Shown here one piece after another: positions 46,915 to 55,382 of a DNA stretch of 64,000 bases. The notes below the pieces were generated by a model. It saw only the letters and a program-made list of their open reading frames with translations. It did no database searches and was not told the origin of the DNA. This DNA comes from Aquimarina sediminis. Its GTDB lineage: Bacteria; Bacteroidota; Bacteroidia; Flavobacteriales; Flavobacteriaceae. Numbering within the stretch: the stretch's first letter is position 1; every line of letters begins with the position of its first letter. The DNA lies in contig NZ_POYJ01000004.1 of assembly GCF_002895435.1 (NCBI RefSeq), forward strand, positions 186,001 through 250,000, written 5' to 3'. Both the position numbers and the translations under genes were made by a program.

Positions 46915-47381
46915 TTCGTCTTATTTTTTTGGATTACACTCCATTATTTAAAATTAAGACGAATACCATTTTAATTTTTGGACATTTTTTAAAGATTTAT
47001 TTTTTACAACACCCCCCCATCTTCCTTACACACAAAACACCTTATTTGTACGGTAATCACATAAAAACCAAGCTTTTAGTTCTTTATTTTTGTAACAAAA
47101 AAAAGCCAACTAAAACTCAATACAAATACAAAACTCATTGATATACTTGACTTAACAAGAATATTTAGGGGAAATTTCACCTAAAATTTATTTTTTTTTA
47201 GCTAACTTATAGTACTTTTTAAAAAAACAATCTTGATAAAACTTCATACCCACATATCAAAATACTTGTTTTTATCCCAAGTAACGTTTTTTTAAAACAT
47301 CACAATTTTGCTTTAAAAATCAAACCAAAACTACTCTCGTAAAGAGCTTGTTGTTAATATCATATGTGGAATAAAAAAAAA
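46915..47381. other. AT-rich intergenic region upstream of the ECF sigma operon
   Basis: About 470 bases with long A/T runs and one C7 tract near 47011. It contains ATCAAAATACTTGT at 47256-47269, which recurs exactly at 49428-49441; in both places a CGTTTTTT follows after 15-17 bases. No convincing gene was found here. Confidence 0.5.
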
Positions 47382-47406
47382 GTGACTTTTTAAAGCATAC
47401 TGTGTC
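47382..47406 (+). promoter_or_regulatory. Candidate ECF-type promoter of the sigma operon
   Basis: GTGACTTTT (47382-47390) and TGTGTC (47401-47406) are spaced by 10 bases and recur identically, with the same spacing, at 49202-49226. The parts resemble ECF -35 (TGAnCTTTT) and -10 (GTCta) elements. The sigma start codon is 36 bases downstream. Autoregulation by the sigma factor encoded here is the simplest reading. Confidence 0.6.
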
Positions 47407-47441
47407 TAAATATTTAAGGGGATTATTTGTAACACAAATGC

Positions 47442-48011
47442 ATGTTGAGGAAAACAGAACCGGAGGGAAATTTAGAGGATAAAGAACTTGTTTTTAAGAT
47501 AGCACAAAGTAACGATACTAAGCTATATGCTATTCTTTATGACAGATATGCCAAAATAGTATATAACAAGTGTTTAAGTTTTGTAAAATCAAATGAAGAA
47601 GCACAAGATTTAACACATGATATTTTTGTTTTGCTATTCGCCAAACTAAAAACCTTTAAAGGGAATTCTAAATTTTCTACTTGGCTATATTCATTTACAT
47701 ATAATTTTTGTGTCAACTATGTGCAAAGGATCCAAAGTAAGAAAAAAGAAAAAATCGTAGTAACAAATGATGTTGTTGATTATATCTCAGAAGAAATAGA
47801 TGATGAGGATTTTATGGAATTAAAATCCAAAAAATTAGCTATTGCTTTAAAAAAAATAGAACCAAAGGATAAAATCATTTTGATGATGAAATATCAGGAT
47901 GATTTATCCATAAAAGAAATTAAAGAAGCTCTAAACATAGGTGATAGCGCTGTCAAAATGAGATTAAATCGTGCTAAGTCTCGATTAGTCAGTACTTATA
48001 AAACATTGTAA
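47442..48011 (+). CDS. ECF RNA polymerase sigma factor
   Basis: A 189-residue ECF sigma factor. Region 2 shows YAKIVYNKCLSFVKSNEEAQ and DLTHDIFVLLFAKLKTF (about 32-68); region 4 shows LSIKEIKEALNIGDSAVKMR (about 156-175). It is not followed by a FecR gene; instead a 60-residue protein and an MscS-like channel follow on the same strand. That layout suggests an envelope or osmotic stress sigma factor with an unusual partner rather than a receptor-linked one. Confidence 0.92.
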   Translation: MLRKTEPEGNLEDKELVFKIAQSNDTKLYAILYDRYAKIVYNKCLSFVKSNEEAQDLTHDIFVLLFAKLKTFKGNSKFSTWLYSFTYNFCVNYVQRIQSKKKEKIVVTNDVVDYISEEIDDEDFMELKSKKLAIALKKIEPKDKIILMMKYQDDLSIKEIKEALNIGDSAVKMRLNRAKSRLVSTYKTL

Positions 48012-48028
48012 TAAATACCCCTATAAAA

Positions 48029-48211
48029 ATGAATAATCCATTTAAAAAAATCACTCAAAGCAAAGAATTACCTACTTCTATTAAGAAAAAAGTGTTTGAG
48101 GATATCGAAATGATAAAATTATCCTTAGACCTAGCTGATCTATTTACTGTAAAATACCCCGACTCCATCGAAGAGTTTTTAAAACTAATAAAATCACCTA
48201 ATAAAAATTAA
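48029..48211 (+). CDS. 60-residue protein between sigma factor and MscS-like channel
   Basis: A small soluble protein starting 17 bases after the sigma stop codon. It is predicted helical (SKELPTSIKKKVFEDIEMIK, LSLDLADLFTVKYPDSIEEF) with no membrane segment and no cysteines. Size and position would suit a small anti-sigma factor or adaptor, but it lacks the zinc-binding HxxxCxxC of ZAS-type anti-sigmas. I do not recognise a named family. Confidence 0.7.
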   Translation: MNNPFKKITQSKELPTSIKKKVFEDIEMIKLSLDLADLFTVKYPDSIEEFLKLIKSPNKN

Positions 48212-48231
48212 ACTTTAATCTTTAAAATCTT

Positions 48232-49047
48232 ATGGGAAAAACTTTAAATTTTAAATTGATTGAAAATGTCTTTAATGAACTTTCTGAAATTGTACCTAAT
48301 ATCATTGGTGCAATTTTGTTTATTTTAGTTGGATGGTTAATTATTAAACTGATTCTTTTCCTTATAAAAAAGTCTCTCAAATTAACCAAAATTGATAGCT
48401 TGATTTTAAAGATTAGTAACAACGGTATGTTGTTTAATTCTAATACTCCGATTGAGCCCACCAAAATAATTCTTTCATTTATAAAGTGGTTTTTAATACT
48501 TGTATTGGTTATTATTGGATCTGATATGTTTGGGCTGACCATAGTTTCTAATGAAGCAGGAAGATTGATCGATTATTTACCCAGAATTTTTAGTTCTATT
48601 ATGATTTTGGGGTTAGGGTTATACTTAGCCTCTTTGATAAGAAAGTCAGTTTATACAATGCTAAAATCTTTTGACCTTAGTGGATCCAAACTCATAAGTA
48701 CCATTTTATTTTTTGTCATAGTAGCTATTGTTTCGATTACTGCTTTAAATCAAGCAGGTATAAATACAAATATTATTACCAACAACCTTTCTCTTATTCT
48801 AGGGGCTTTTCTTGCCACCTTTACCATTGCACTGGGATTAGGGTCAAGAGATATCGTCTATCGAATTTTACTAGGTTTTTATTCAAAAAAGAATTTTAGA
48901 ATAGGGCAAAAAATCAGAATTGAAGAGTTCGAGGGGGTTATCCTTTCTATTGATAGCATTAGCATGATAATAGAAAACAATGAAGGTAATAGAGTTGTCT
49001 ACCCTATTAAGTTAATAACAAATAGAAAAATAGAAATCATTGATTAA
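48232..49047 (+). CDS. MscS-like small mechanosensitive channel
   Basis: A 271-residue inner-membrane protein with about five hydrophobic segments (NIIGAILFILVGWLIIKLIL about 20; FLILVLVIIGSDMFGL about 88; IMILGLGLYLASLI about 122; LFFVIVAIVSITALNQAG about 160) and a pore-like helix LGAFLATFTIALGLGSRDIV (about 188-207). A short beta domain follows (IGQKIRIEEFEGVILSIDSI) and the large C-terminal cage of MscS is missing. The role is likely release of solutes or ions when membrane tension rises, under control of the sigma factor two genes upstream. Confidence 0.82.
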   Translation: MGKTLNFKLIENVFNELSEIVPNIIGAILFILVGWLIIKLILFLIKKSLKLTKIDSLILKISNNGMLFNSNTPIEPTKIILSFIKWFLILVLVIIGSDMFGLTIVSNEAGRLIDYLPRIFSSIMILGLGLYLASLIRKSVYTMLKSFDLSGSKLISTILFFVIVAIVSITALNQAGINTNIITNNLSLILGAFLATFTIALGLGSRDIVYRILLGFYSKKNFRIGQKIRIEEFEGVILSIDSISMIIENNEGNRVVYPIKLITNRKIEIID

Positions 49048-49201
49048 AAAAGTGAATATTAATACCATATAACTTAATTGGTAAAAAAAAAGATGAACTA
49101 TACTATATAAAACACAAAAAACTATTTACACTCAACATTCTCATATCGTTTTGTTTACACACAAGAGTAGGGCCAAACTTCGAAGAAACATGAAATTTAA
49201 A

Positions 49202-49226
49202 GTGACTTTTCACGTTTTTATGTGTC
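49202..49226 (+). promoter_or_regulatory. Second copy of the candidate ECF promoter
   Basis: GTGACTTTT (49202-49210), 10 bases, TGTGTC (49221-49226): same words and same spacing as at 47382-47406. It lies 55 bases upstream of the small membrane peptide gene at 49282. Confidence 0.6.
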
Positions 49227-49281
49227 AAAACTATACAAAGAGGTGTGAATAAAAACTTCATGCTTTTATAAAAAGACAAGA

Positions 49282-49416
49282 ATGGTGATATTCATTATAG
49301 TTCAGGTTGTAATATTAATAATCTTAGTTATTCTAATGATTAACAACTGGTTTGACTATATGAAAGATAAGAGGCAGATACACAAGATCAATAAAGGATC
49401 AAAAAGAAATAATTAG
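49282..49416 (+). CDS. 44-residue single-pass membrane peptide
   Basis: ATG at 49282 to TAG at 49414-49416. The peptide begins with about 20 strictly hydrophobic residues (MVIFIIVQVVILIILVILM), then NNWFDYMKDK and a basic tail (RQIHKINKGSKRNN). The shape is that of a membrane-anchored stress micropeptide with a positive cytoplasmic end. It is preceded by a copy of the promoter motif found upstream of the ECF sigma gene, which strongly supports that it is expressed. It is too short for family assignment. Confidence 0.6.
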   Translation: MVIFIIVQVVILIILVILMINNWFDYMKDKRQIHKINKGSKRNN

Positions 49417-49460
49417 GGGCTCCAAAAATCAAAATACTTGTCGTTTTTTGGATAATTGCG

Positions 49461-49517
49461 TTTTTTATAGCAGACCGGTTGGCTTGGGGAGTTATATCAA
49501 CCGGTCTCTATAAAAAA
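49461..49517. other. Long bulged hairpin downstream of the micropeptide gene
   Basis: TTTTTTATAG (49461-49470), a bulged C, then AGACCGGTTG (49472-49481) pair with CAACCGGTCT (49498-49507) and CTATAAAAAA (49508-49517), 20 bp in all around a 16-base loop. The T and A runs sit inside the stem, so it is not a standard terminator although it may end the micropeptide transcript. The rest of the gap to 49836 shows no gene. Confidence 0.65.
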
Positions 49518-49836
49518 TGAATACATTTATACTATGACTTGATGTTTCTATTTACCATATAGATTTCTTTAAAAAATGTATTCTAATCTATTTTATCCCA
49601 ACTCTTCACTTTTCTCAAATAGAAAAAACACCTATCTTCAACCTACATAATTAATAAACTTTGTAAATCGATCAAAAAAGTTGCACAGTACTTGGTAAGC
49701 ATTTATAACCAAACCCTTAATAGATAAAATTCTACAATCTATTGTATAACATATACCAATCTGGTCGTATATTACGTTAATTTTAGTTTACTATAGTATT
49801 AAAGTAAATAAAAGGGCATTACTAATCACACATGGT

Positions 49837-50586
49837 ATGAAACTTTCAACATTCATTATTATACTTCTAATTATGTACCAAGGTAATGCTCAACGAAAAA
49901 GAGGTTCTAACCCAAATACATATAAATTCAGTTATAAATCAGAAACATATAAAGGAACAAGACTTGAAATAACGGCAAAACTGAGAGCTTTAAAGAATAA
50001 TTCCTGGTTTATAAACATTCCTGAAGAAAAGCAAATTGTACTTACGTCTCTTTTCAAAGAAGTAAAAAGTCAACCCATACCAAAAATTTATAAAAAACGG
50101 GCAATTGTATTTCTTGATGCTTTATACGCATATGAAGATTTTTTAACCATATATGACAATGCTCTCTATGAAGTGATTCTAAACCTAAAACATGATATGC
50201 GTCGTCTTGATTTTAAATTTGAAAGGCAACTTACACGCGCCAAAATTGTATTAGATCGAGCAAAAAAAGAAGATCAATATAACAATGAAAAGATTACTCT
50301 CTTGAGTAAAGATTTAAAAGATAGCCAAATAAAATTAGCTAGTCATAGGTGGATGAAGAAAAAAATTGAGAAGTACAAAGGCATGAATGCCATCAAAAAA
50401 CCAGATGAACTCATTAAAGAATTTAAGAAAGTCGAAGCAATGAATGTTTTTACAATGATTGAAGAAAAAAAAATACAAAAAATTAATTCATACCTTGAAA
50501 ATCAGATCATTGATTTCTTTTATAAAAAATCATTACCAGAGATACGCCTCGGCATCTTGGAGTTTGACTATATTGATAAGATTTAA
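49837..50586 (+). CDS. Secreted hypothetical protein with helical core
   Basis: A 249-residue protein with a signal peptide (MKLSTFIIILLIMYQGNAQ). The mature part is highly charged and mainly helical (NLKHDMRRLDFKFERQLTRA, KITLLSKDLKDSQIKL), likely with coiled-coil segments, and has no cysteine or recognisable enzyme motif. Periplasmic location is expected. It lies 53 bases upstream of the AmpG-like gene on the same strand and may share its transcript. I do not recognise the family. Confidence 0.6.
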   Translation: MKLSTFIIILLIMYQGNAQRKRGSNPNTYKFSYKSETYKGTRLEITAKLRALKNNSWFINIPEEKQIVLTSLFKEVKSQPIPKIYKKRAIVFLDALYAYEDFLTIYDNALYEVILNLKHDMRRLDFKFERQLTRAKIVLDRAKKEDQYNNEKITLLSKDLKDSQIKLASHRWMKKKIEKYKGMNAIKKPDELIKEFKKVEAMNVFTMIEEKKIQKINSYLENQIIDFFYKKSLPEIRLGILEFDYIDKI

Positions 50587-50639
50587 AAATAGGTATTACT
50601 GATAATTTGTGAGTATCTTACCTTCCATAAAAACACTTC

Positions 50640-51920
50640 ATGGCAGTATCTAATAAAGACAAAAACGCTTGGGCCTGGGTTCCCTCCTTATATTTCACTG
50701 AAGGTTTACCGTATATCATCATTATTACCGTTTCTGTGATTATGTATAAAAAACTAGGAATTAGCAATGCTGATATTGGGTTATATACTAGCTGGTTATA
50801 CCTTCCATGGGTAGTAAAACCATTATGGAGTCCTTTTGTTGATATAAAGAGTACCAAACGTAATTGGTTTTTAGGAATGCAACTCCTTATCTCAATTGCA
50901 TTTTTGGTTGTTGGTCTAGTAATTCCTACTAATAATTTTTTTGTTCTCAGTCTTTCTTTTTTTTGGATCGCTGCCTTCGCATCAGCTACAAATGACATTG
51001 CCTCTGACGGATTTTATTTAATTGGTCTTACTCAAAAAAAGCAATCCCTTTTTTTGGGAGTGCGAAGTACCTTTTATCGACTTGCAATGGTGACTGGTCA
51101 AGGATTAATTGTGGTACTTGCAGGGTTCCTAGAAGAGCATTATGGTAATAACCAAAAAGCCTGGTCATATACCATGATTATTACTGCAATATTCATGATT
51201 ATATTAACAATAATCAACCTCTTTACTACTCCAAAAGTAGAAAACCAAACAACTACTTATGATAAAAACACAGTACGTTTTTTTGATATTTTTAAAACCT
51301 TCTTTCAAAAGAAACAAATTGGTATTGTACTCGCTTTTATTCTTCTTTATCGCTTAGGAGAATCCCAATTGGTAAAAATGGCTTCTCCTTTTTTATTAGA
51401 TCAAACTAAAGCAGGAGGGTTAGCCTTATCAACCGCCGAAGTAGGAACTATTTATGGTACATTTGGTATTATCGCTTTAACCATTGGAGGTGTCTTAGGA
51501 GGTATCGTAATTTCTATGCACGGATTAAAAAAATGGATGCTTCCAATGATTCTAGCCCTAAATCTTCCTAATATATTGTATGTTCTATTAGCTTTCTGGC
51601 AACCCTCATCTGTTATATTTGCTACATTAGTGGTTATAATAGAACAATTTGGATACGGGTTTGGTTTTGCGGCCTACCTCATGTTTTTAATTTATGTAGC
51701 AGAGGGAGTTTCTAAAACATCGCACTATGCCATCGCAACAGGATTTATGGCGCTAGGTATGATGCTACCAGGAATGATAAGCGGGTTTATCCAAGAAGCC
51801 ATTGGGTATACTGGATTTTTTATCTGGGTAGCCATTGCTGCAATTCCTGGGATTATCCTTACCCAATATATACAATATCCTGTTACTTATGGAAAGAAGG
51901 ATAAAGATAAAGATCAATAA
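50640..51920 (+). CDS. AmpG-like muropeptide permease (MFS)
   Basis: A 426-residue MFS protein with about 12 helices. Its N-terminus (YFTEGLPYIIIITVSVIMYK, LPWVVKPLWSPFVD) is the AmpG pattern: the E-G-L-P segment in helix 1 and the W-x-x-K-P-L-W-x-P-x-D motif after helix 2. AmpG proteins bring anhydro-muropeptides back into the cytoplasm for cell-wall recycling. NagZ and AnmK follow within 2 and 5 bases, which supports the assignment. Confidence 0.85.
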   Translation: MAVSNKDKNAWAWVPSLYFTEGLPYIIIITVSVIMYKKLGISNADIGLYTSWLYLPWVVKPLWSPFVDIKSTKRNWFLGMQLLISIAFLVVGLVIPTNNFFVLSLSFFWIAAFASATNDIASDGFYLIGLTQKKQSLFLGVRSTFYRLAMVTGQGLIVVLAGFLEEHYGNNQKAWSYTMIITAIFMIILTIINLFTTPKVENQTTTYDKNTVRFFDIFKTFFQKKQIGIVLAFILLYRLGESQLVKMASPFLLDQTKAGGLALSTAEVGTIYGTFGIIALTIGGVLGGIVISMHGLKKWMLPMILALNLPNILYVLLAFWQPSSVIFATLVVIIEQFGYGFGFAAYLMFLIYVAEGVSKTSHYAIATGFMALGMMLPGMISGFIQEAIGYTGFFIWVAIAAIPGIILTQYIQYPVTYGKKDKDKDQ

Positions 51921-51922
51921 CA

Positions 51923-53509
51923 ATGGAGAAAATTGCTCAAAAAATGAATACCCCTACCCTTTCTAAAATCGAAAAAATCGGTCAGTTTTTCTTTCCAGCA
52001 GCGTTTATAAATGACACAGATCAAGAAATTAAAGAAATCGAAAAGCTAATCCTAGACCATAAAATTGGAGGGCTTACTTTTTTTCATAGTAGAGCTAGTG
52101 CGGCAACAAATTTTGAAGGAAAGAAAAAAGTAATTAGAAATGAAGACAGCGCCAAGCGACTTTCCGAGCTTATTACACATTATCAAAGTATTACCTCCTC
52201 CCCTCTCTTAATCAGTATTGATGCCGAATGGGGTTTAGCCATGCGAGTTGAAAACGCGCCCCAATATCCTTATGCAATCACATTGGGAGCATTACCCAAA
52301 GACCAAACAAAACTAATTTTTGAAGTAGGTAAATATATAGGAAACGATCTTGCGTCTATTGGTATTCATCTTAATTTGGCTCCAGTAGCAGATATCAATG
52401 TTAATCCTAATAATCCCGTTATTGGTTATCGTTCTTTTGGTGAAAAAAAAGAACAGGTAACCCATAAGGCTCTTGCTCTTTATAATGGGCTCCAAGACTC
52501 AGGGGTTTTAGGCTGCTTTAAGCATTTCCCTGGACATGGGGATACCGAAGTAGACTCGCATCTCGGACTTCCTGTAATTACTAAGTCAAAACAAGAATTA
52601 TATGCTCAAGAATTATATCCATTTATTAAAGCAATAGCATCAGGAATTGATAGTATTCTCATCGGGCATTTAGCAGTTCCGTCATTAACAAAAGGTAAAA
52701 ACATATCAGCTACTTTATCAAAAGAGATTATAAAAGATGTACTCAGAAAAGAAATGGGATTTAAAGGAGTTGTTATTTCGGATGCTCTTAATATGCATAG
52801 TGTATCTAAACTATATCCAGAAAAAGGAATGTTAGAATGGAAGGCATTTGATGCTGGGAATGACATTTTATGCTTTGCCGAAAATGTAGAAGCAGGTATT
52901 CGTACTATAGAAAAACATGCTACAGATTTACAAATTGAAGAAAGCTTTATAAGAATCCAAAAACTGAAAGAAAAAGCGTTTAAACAAAAAACAATGAGCC
53001 GTGATTTTGGTCCTAAAAAAGCAAAAACACTTAATTTTAATATAGCCAAAGCTTCCATAACTCTCTACAAATCAAACAAAGAAAGCTTTAAAAAATTTAA
53101 TCATGAGAATTTTGAAGCCATTTCTATCGGAAAAAAAGAAGATTGTCAGTTTTTTAAAGAAATTAAACAGTCAAGATCATTTAATGTTTTATGTTATACT
53201 CGGGAAATTTTAGATACGGTTTCCTGCACTAATATTATTATTGCTTTGTTCCCGTCTTCTATAAAACCAAAGAATCAATTTGGTATTGATCCAGAAATAA
53301 TAAATGTGATAACCGAGTTAAGTAAAACAAAAAACATAGTACTATACCTATTCGGAAATCCATATGCTTTACGAGTATTTAAAACCGAAAATATAAATAA
53401 TATAGTGCTCGCATATCAAGATTTTGATTCTTATCAACAAGTAGCCGCACAGCATTTTCTTGGACAACGCCAAGCTATCGGAAAACCGCCAGTCCAACTC
53501 TCAAAATAA
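51923..53509 (+). CDS. nagZ: Beta-N-acetylhexosaminidase NagZ (GH3)
   Basis: A 528-residue GH3 enzyme that removes GlcNAc from anhydro-muropeptides. The NagZ signature is K200-H-F-P-G-H-G-D-T-E-V-D-S-H213, containing the Asp-His general-acid dyad, and the nucleophile is Asp287 in VVISDALNMHSV. No signal peptide is seen, in line with cytoplasmic recycling. It is longer than the single-domain NagZ of enterobacteria (about 340 residues); residues 350-528 form an extra alpha/beta domain as in two-domain GH3 enzymes. Confidence 0.92.
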   Translation: MEKIAQKMNTPTLSKIEKIGQFFFPAAFINDTDQEIKEIEKLILDHKIGGLTFFHSRASAATNFEGKKKVIRNEDSAKRLSELITHYQSITSSPLLISIDAEWGLAMRVENAPQYPYAITLGALPKDQTKLIFEVGKYIGNDLASIGIHLNLAPVADINVNPNNPVIGYRSFGEKKEQVTHKALALYNGLQDSGVLGCFKHFPGHGDTEVDSHLGLPVITKSKQELYAQELYPFIKAIASGIDSILIGHLAVPSLTKGKNISATLSKEIIKDVLRKEMGFKGVVISDALNMHSVSKLYPEKGMLEWKAFDAGNDILCFAENVEAGIRTIEKHATDLQIEESFIRIQKLKEKAFKQKTMSRDFGPKKAKTLNFNIAKASITLYKSNKESFKKFNHENFEAISIGKKEDCQFFKEIKQSRSFNVLCYTREILDTVSCTNIIIALFPSSIKPKNQFGIDPEIINVITELSKTKNIVLYLFGNPYALRVFKTENINNIVLAYQDFDSYQQVAAQHFLGQRQAIGKPPVQLSK

Positions 53510-53514
53510 AATCA

Positions 53515-54594
53515 ATGAAAAATCAATATACAGTTATAGGTTTAATGTCTGGTACTTCTCTAGATGGTTTGGATATTGTTAATTGCTATTTTGAGAAACA
53601 AAATGATACTTGGTCATTCTCTATACTAAACAAGGCTAACGTTGATTATGACATTGCTTTTAAAGAAAAATTAAAAAACACTATTCACCTAAACGCTACA
53701 GAATTATTAGCTTTTCATAACAAGTACGGGATTTGGTTAGGTGAGCAGATCAAAGGTTTTATGCTTCAAAATAATATTGAAGTAGATTTTATTGCTAGTC
53801 ATGGTCATACTGTTTTTCATCAACCAGAGATTGGACTAACATATCAGATAGGATCAGGACAGCATATCGCTAATACCTGTAAGCAAAAAGTGATCTGCGA
53901 TTTTAGGACAAATGATGTTGCTTTGGGAGGGCAAGGCGCCCCGCTTGTTCCTATTGGGGATCAATTGTTATTTGAGAAGTATGATTTTTGTCTTAATCTA
54001 GGTGGGATAAGCAATATTTCTTTTAATAGTACTAACAAAAAAAGAGTTGCATATGATATTTCTCCAGCTAATATGTTACTCAATTACATCTGTACAACTA
54101 TTGACAAAGCTTATGATAAAGGCGGAGAAATTGCCAAAACAGGAGAATTAAATACTAGATTACTAAACTCTCTCAATGATTTAGAGTATTACAATCTTCC
54201 GTTTCCTAAGTCTTTGGGATATGAATGGTTTGCACAAAAAGTAATTCCTATTATTGATAATACGCCGGACTCACCAAAAAATCTTTTACACACTGCTGTT
54301 CATCATATTGCAGAGCAAATTACCCGTACAATTTCACTGATAGAAAATAGAGGTGGCTCATTATTGATTACAGGCGGCGGTGCAAAGAATCATTTTCTTA
54401 TTAAAGTATTACAACAAAAGCTAGATACTATGGCTACTATTGTCATTCCTTCAGAAGATATTATTGACTTTAAAGAAGCACTTATCTTTGCTTTTATGGG
54501 AGTATTAAGAGAGCGAAATGAAATAAATTGCCTACAATCGGTTACGGGAGCTAAGAAAGATTCTTCTTCTGGTGTATTGTATTTACCTCGGTAA
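53515..54594 (+). CDS. anmK: Anhydro-N-acetylmuramic acid kinase AnmK
   Basis: A 359-residue sugar kinase of the hexokinase/ASKHA fold. It shows IGLMSGTSLDGLDIVNC at the N-terminus, IASHGHTVFHQP (about 92), ICDFRTNDVALGGQGAPLVP (about 127-146), NLGGISNISF (about 161) and LLITGGGAKNHFLI (about 280). It opens and phosphorylates anhydro-MurNAc to MurNAc-6-phosphate. Third gene of the recycling operon, 5 bases after nagZ. Confidence 0.95.
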   Translation: MKNQYTVIGLMSGTSLDGLDIVNCYFEKQNDTWSFSILNKANVDYDIAFKEKLKNTIHLNATELLAFHNKYGIWLGEQIKGFMLQNNIEVDFIASHGHTVFHQPEIGLTYQIGSGQHIANTCKQKVICDFRTNDVALGGQGAPLVPIGDQLLFEKYDFCLNLGGISNISFNSTNKKRVAYDISPANMLLNYICTTIDKAYDKGGEIAKTGELNTRLLNSLNDLEYYNLPFPKSLGYEWFAQKVIPIIDNTPDSPKNLLHTAVHHIAEQITRTISLIENRGGSLLITGGGAKNHFLIKVLQQKLDTMATIVIPSEDIIDFKEALIFAFMGVLRERNEINCLQSVTGAKKDSSSGVLYLPR

Positions 54595-54686
54595 TGTTTT
54601 TTAATGATACGAAAAACTGAAAATCCCATCAATACGTAAACTTGAAACATTGATTATCAACAACTCAAAAAACTCATATCCTCAAC

Positions 54687-54719
54687 TTGATAAATACTCG
54701 AAAACAATCTTTAAATTTG
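54687..54719 (+). promoter_or_regulatory. Promoter of the udk-divIC-mut genes
   Basis: TTG (54687-54689) and TAAATTTG (54712-54719), starts 25 bases apart, fit the flavobacterial -33/-7 consensus. Transcription would begin about 10 bases before the udk start codon, a very short leader. Confidence 0.6.
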
Positions 54720-54735
54720 CCAAAAATAATCAGGA

Positions 54736-55344
54736 ATGCTAATTATCGGTATCGCAGGAGGAACAGGTTGCGGTAAAACTACTGTTGTCAATCATATTAT
54801 AAACGAATTACCAGAAAATGAAGTGTGTGTCATTTCGCAAGATTCATACTACAAAGACACAAGCCATCTTAGCTATGATGAAAGAGTTAAGATAAATTTT
54901 GACCACCCTCAATCCATAGATTTTGACTTATTAGGAGAACATTTACGTGATCTTAGAAAAGGAAAAACAATTGAGCAACCCGTATATTCTTTTGTAGAAC
55001 ATAACCGTACGAATCGAACCATTACTACGGCACCAAGTAAAGTAATCATAGTAGAAGGAATTTTAATTCTTACTAATTCCAAAATCAGAGATATGTTTGA
55101 TATTAAAATATATGTACAAACCGATAGTGATGAACGATTGATCCGCAGATTAAAAAGAGATATTGCCGAACGAGGACGTGATATGGACGAGGTTTTGGAT
55201 AGATACCAAAGTACTCTAAAACCTATGCACCAACAGTTCATTGATCCTACTAAAGAATTTGCCGATCTTATTATACCAAACAACAACTACAATAATGTAG
55301 CTGTTGATATTGTACGTACAATTATCAAAGAACGCTTGAATTAA
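54736..55344 (+). CDS. udk: Uridine kinase
   Basis: A 202-residue P-loop kinase phosphorylating uridine and cytidine in pyrimidine salvage. Walker A is GIAGGTGCGKTT (about 5-16); SQDSYYKDTSHLSYDERVKI (about 34-53), FDHPQSIDFDLL and YVQTDSDERLIRRLKRDIAE (about 125-144) are family segments. Normal length. First gene of a unit that continues with the DivIC-like gene 38 bases on. Confidence 0.96.
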   Translation: MLIIGIAGGTGCGKTTVVNHIINELPENEVCVISQDSYYKDTSHLSYDERVKINFDHPQSIDFDLLGEHLRDLRKGKTIEQPVYSFVEHNRTNRTITTAPSKVIIVEGILILTNSKIRDMFDIKIYVQTDSDERLIRRLKRDIAERGRDMDEVLDRYQSTLKPMHQQFIDPTKEFADLIIPNNNYNNVAVDIVRTIIKERLN

Positions 55345-55382
55345 CTTTTGTACCTTTACAGCCAATATTATTCTCTATTAGA

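Noticed and set aside
46929..47141. Plus-strand frame of 70 codons
   Set aside because: Composition follows the AT-rich background, with runs of Lys, Thr and Ile and a poly-C-derived Pro patch; no start context or pairing with neighbours.
49472..49517. Rho-independent terminator
   Set aside because: The stem is strong, but there is no T-run after it on either strand; the T and A runs belong to the stem.
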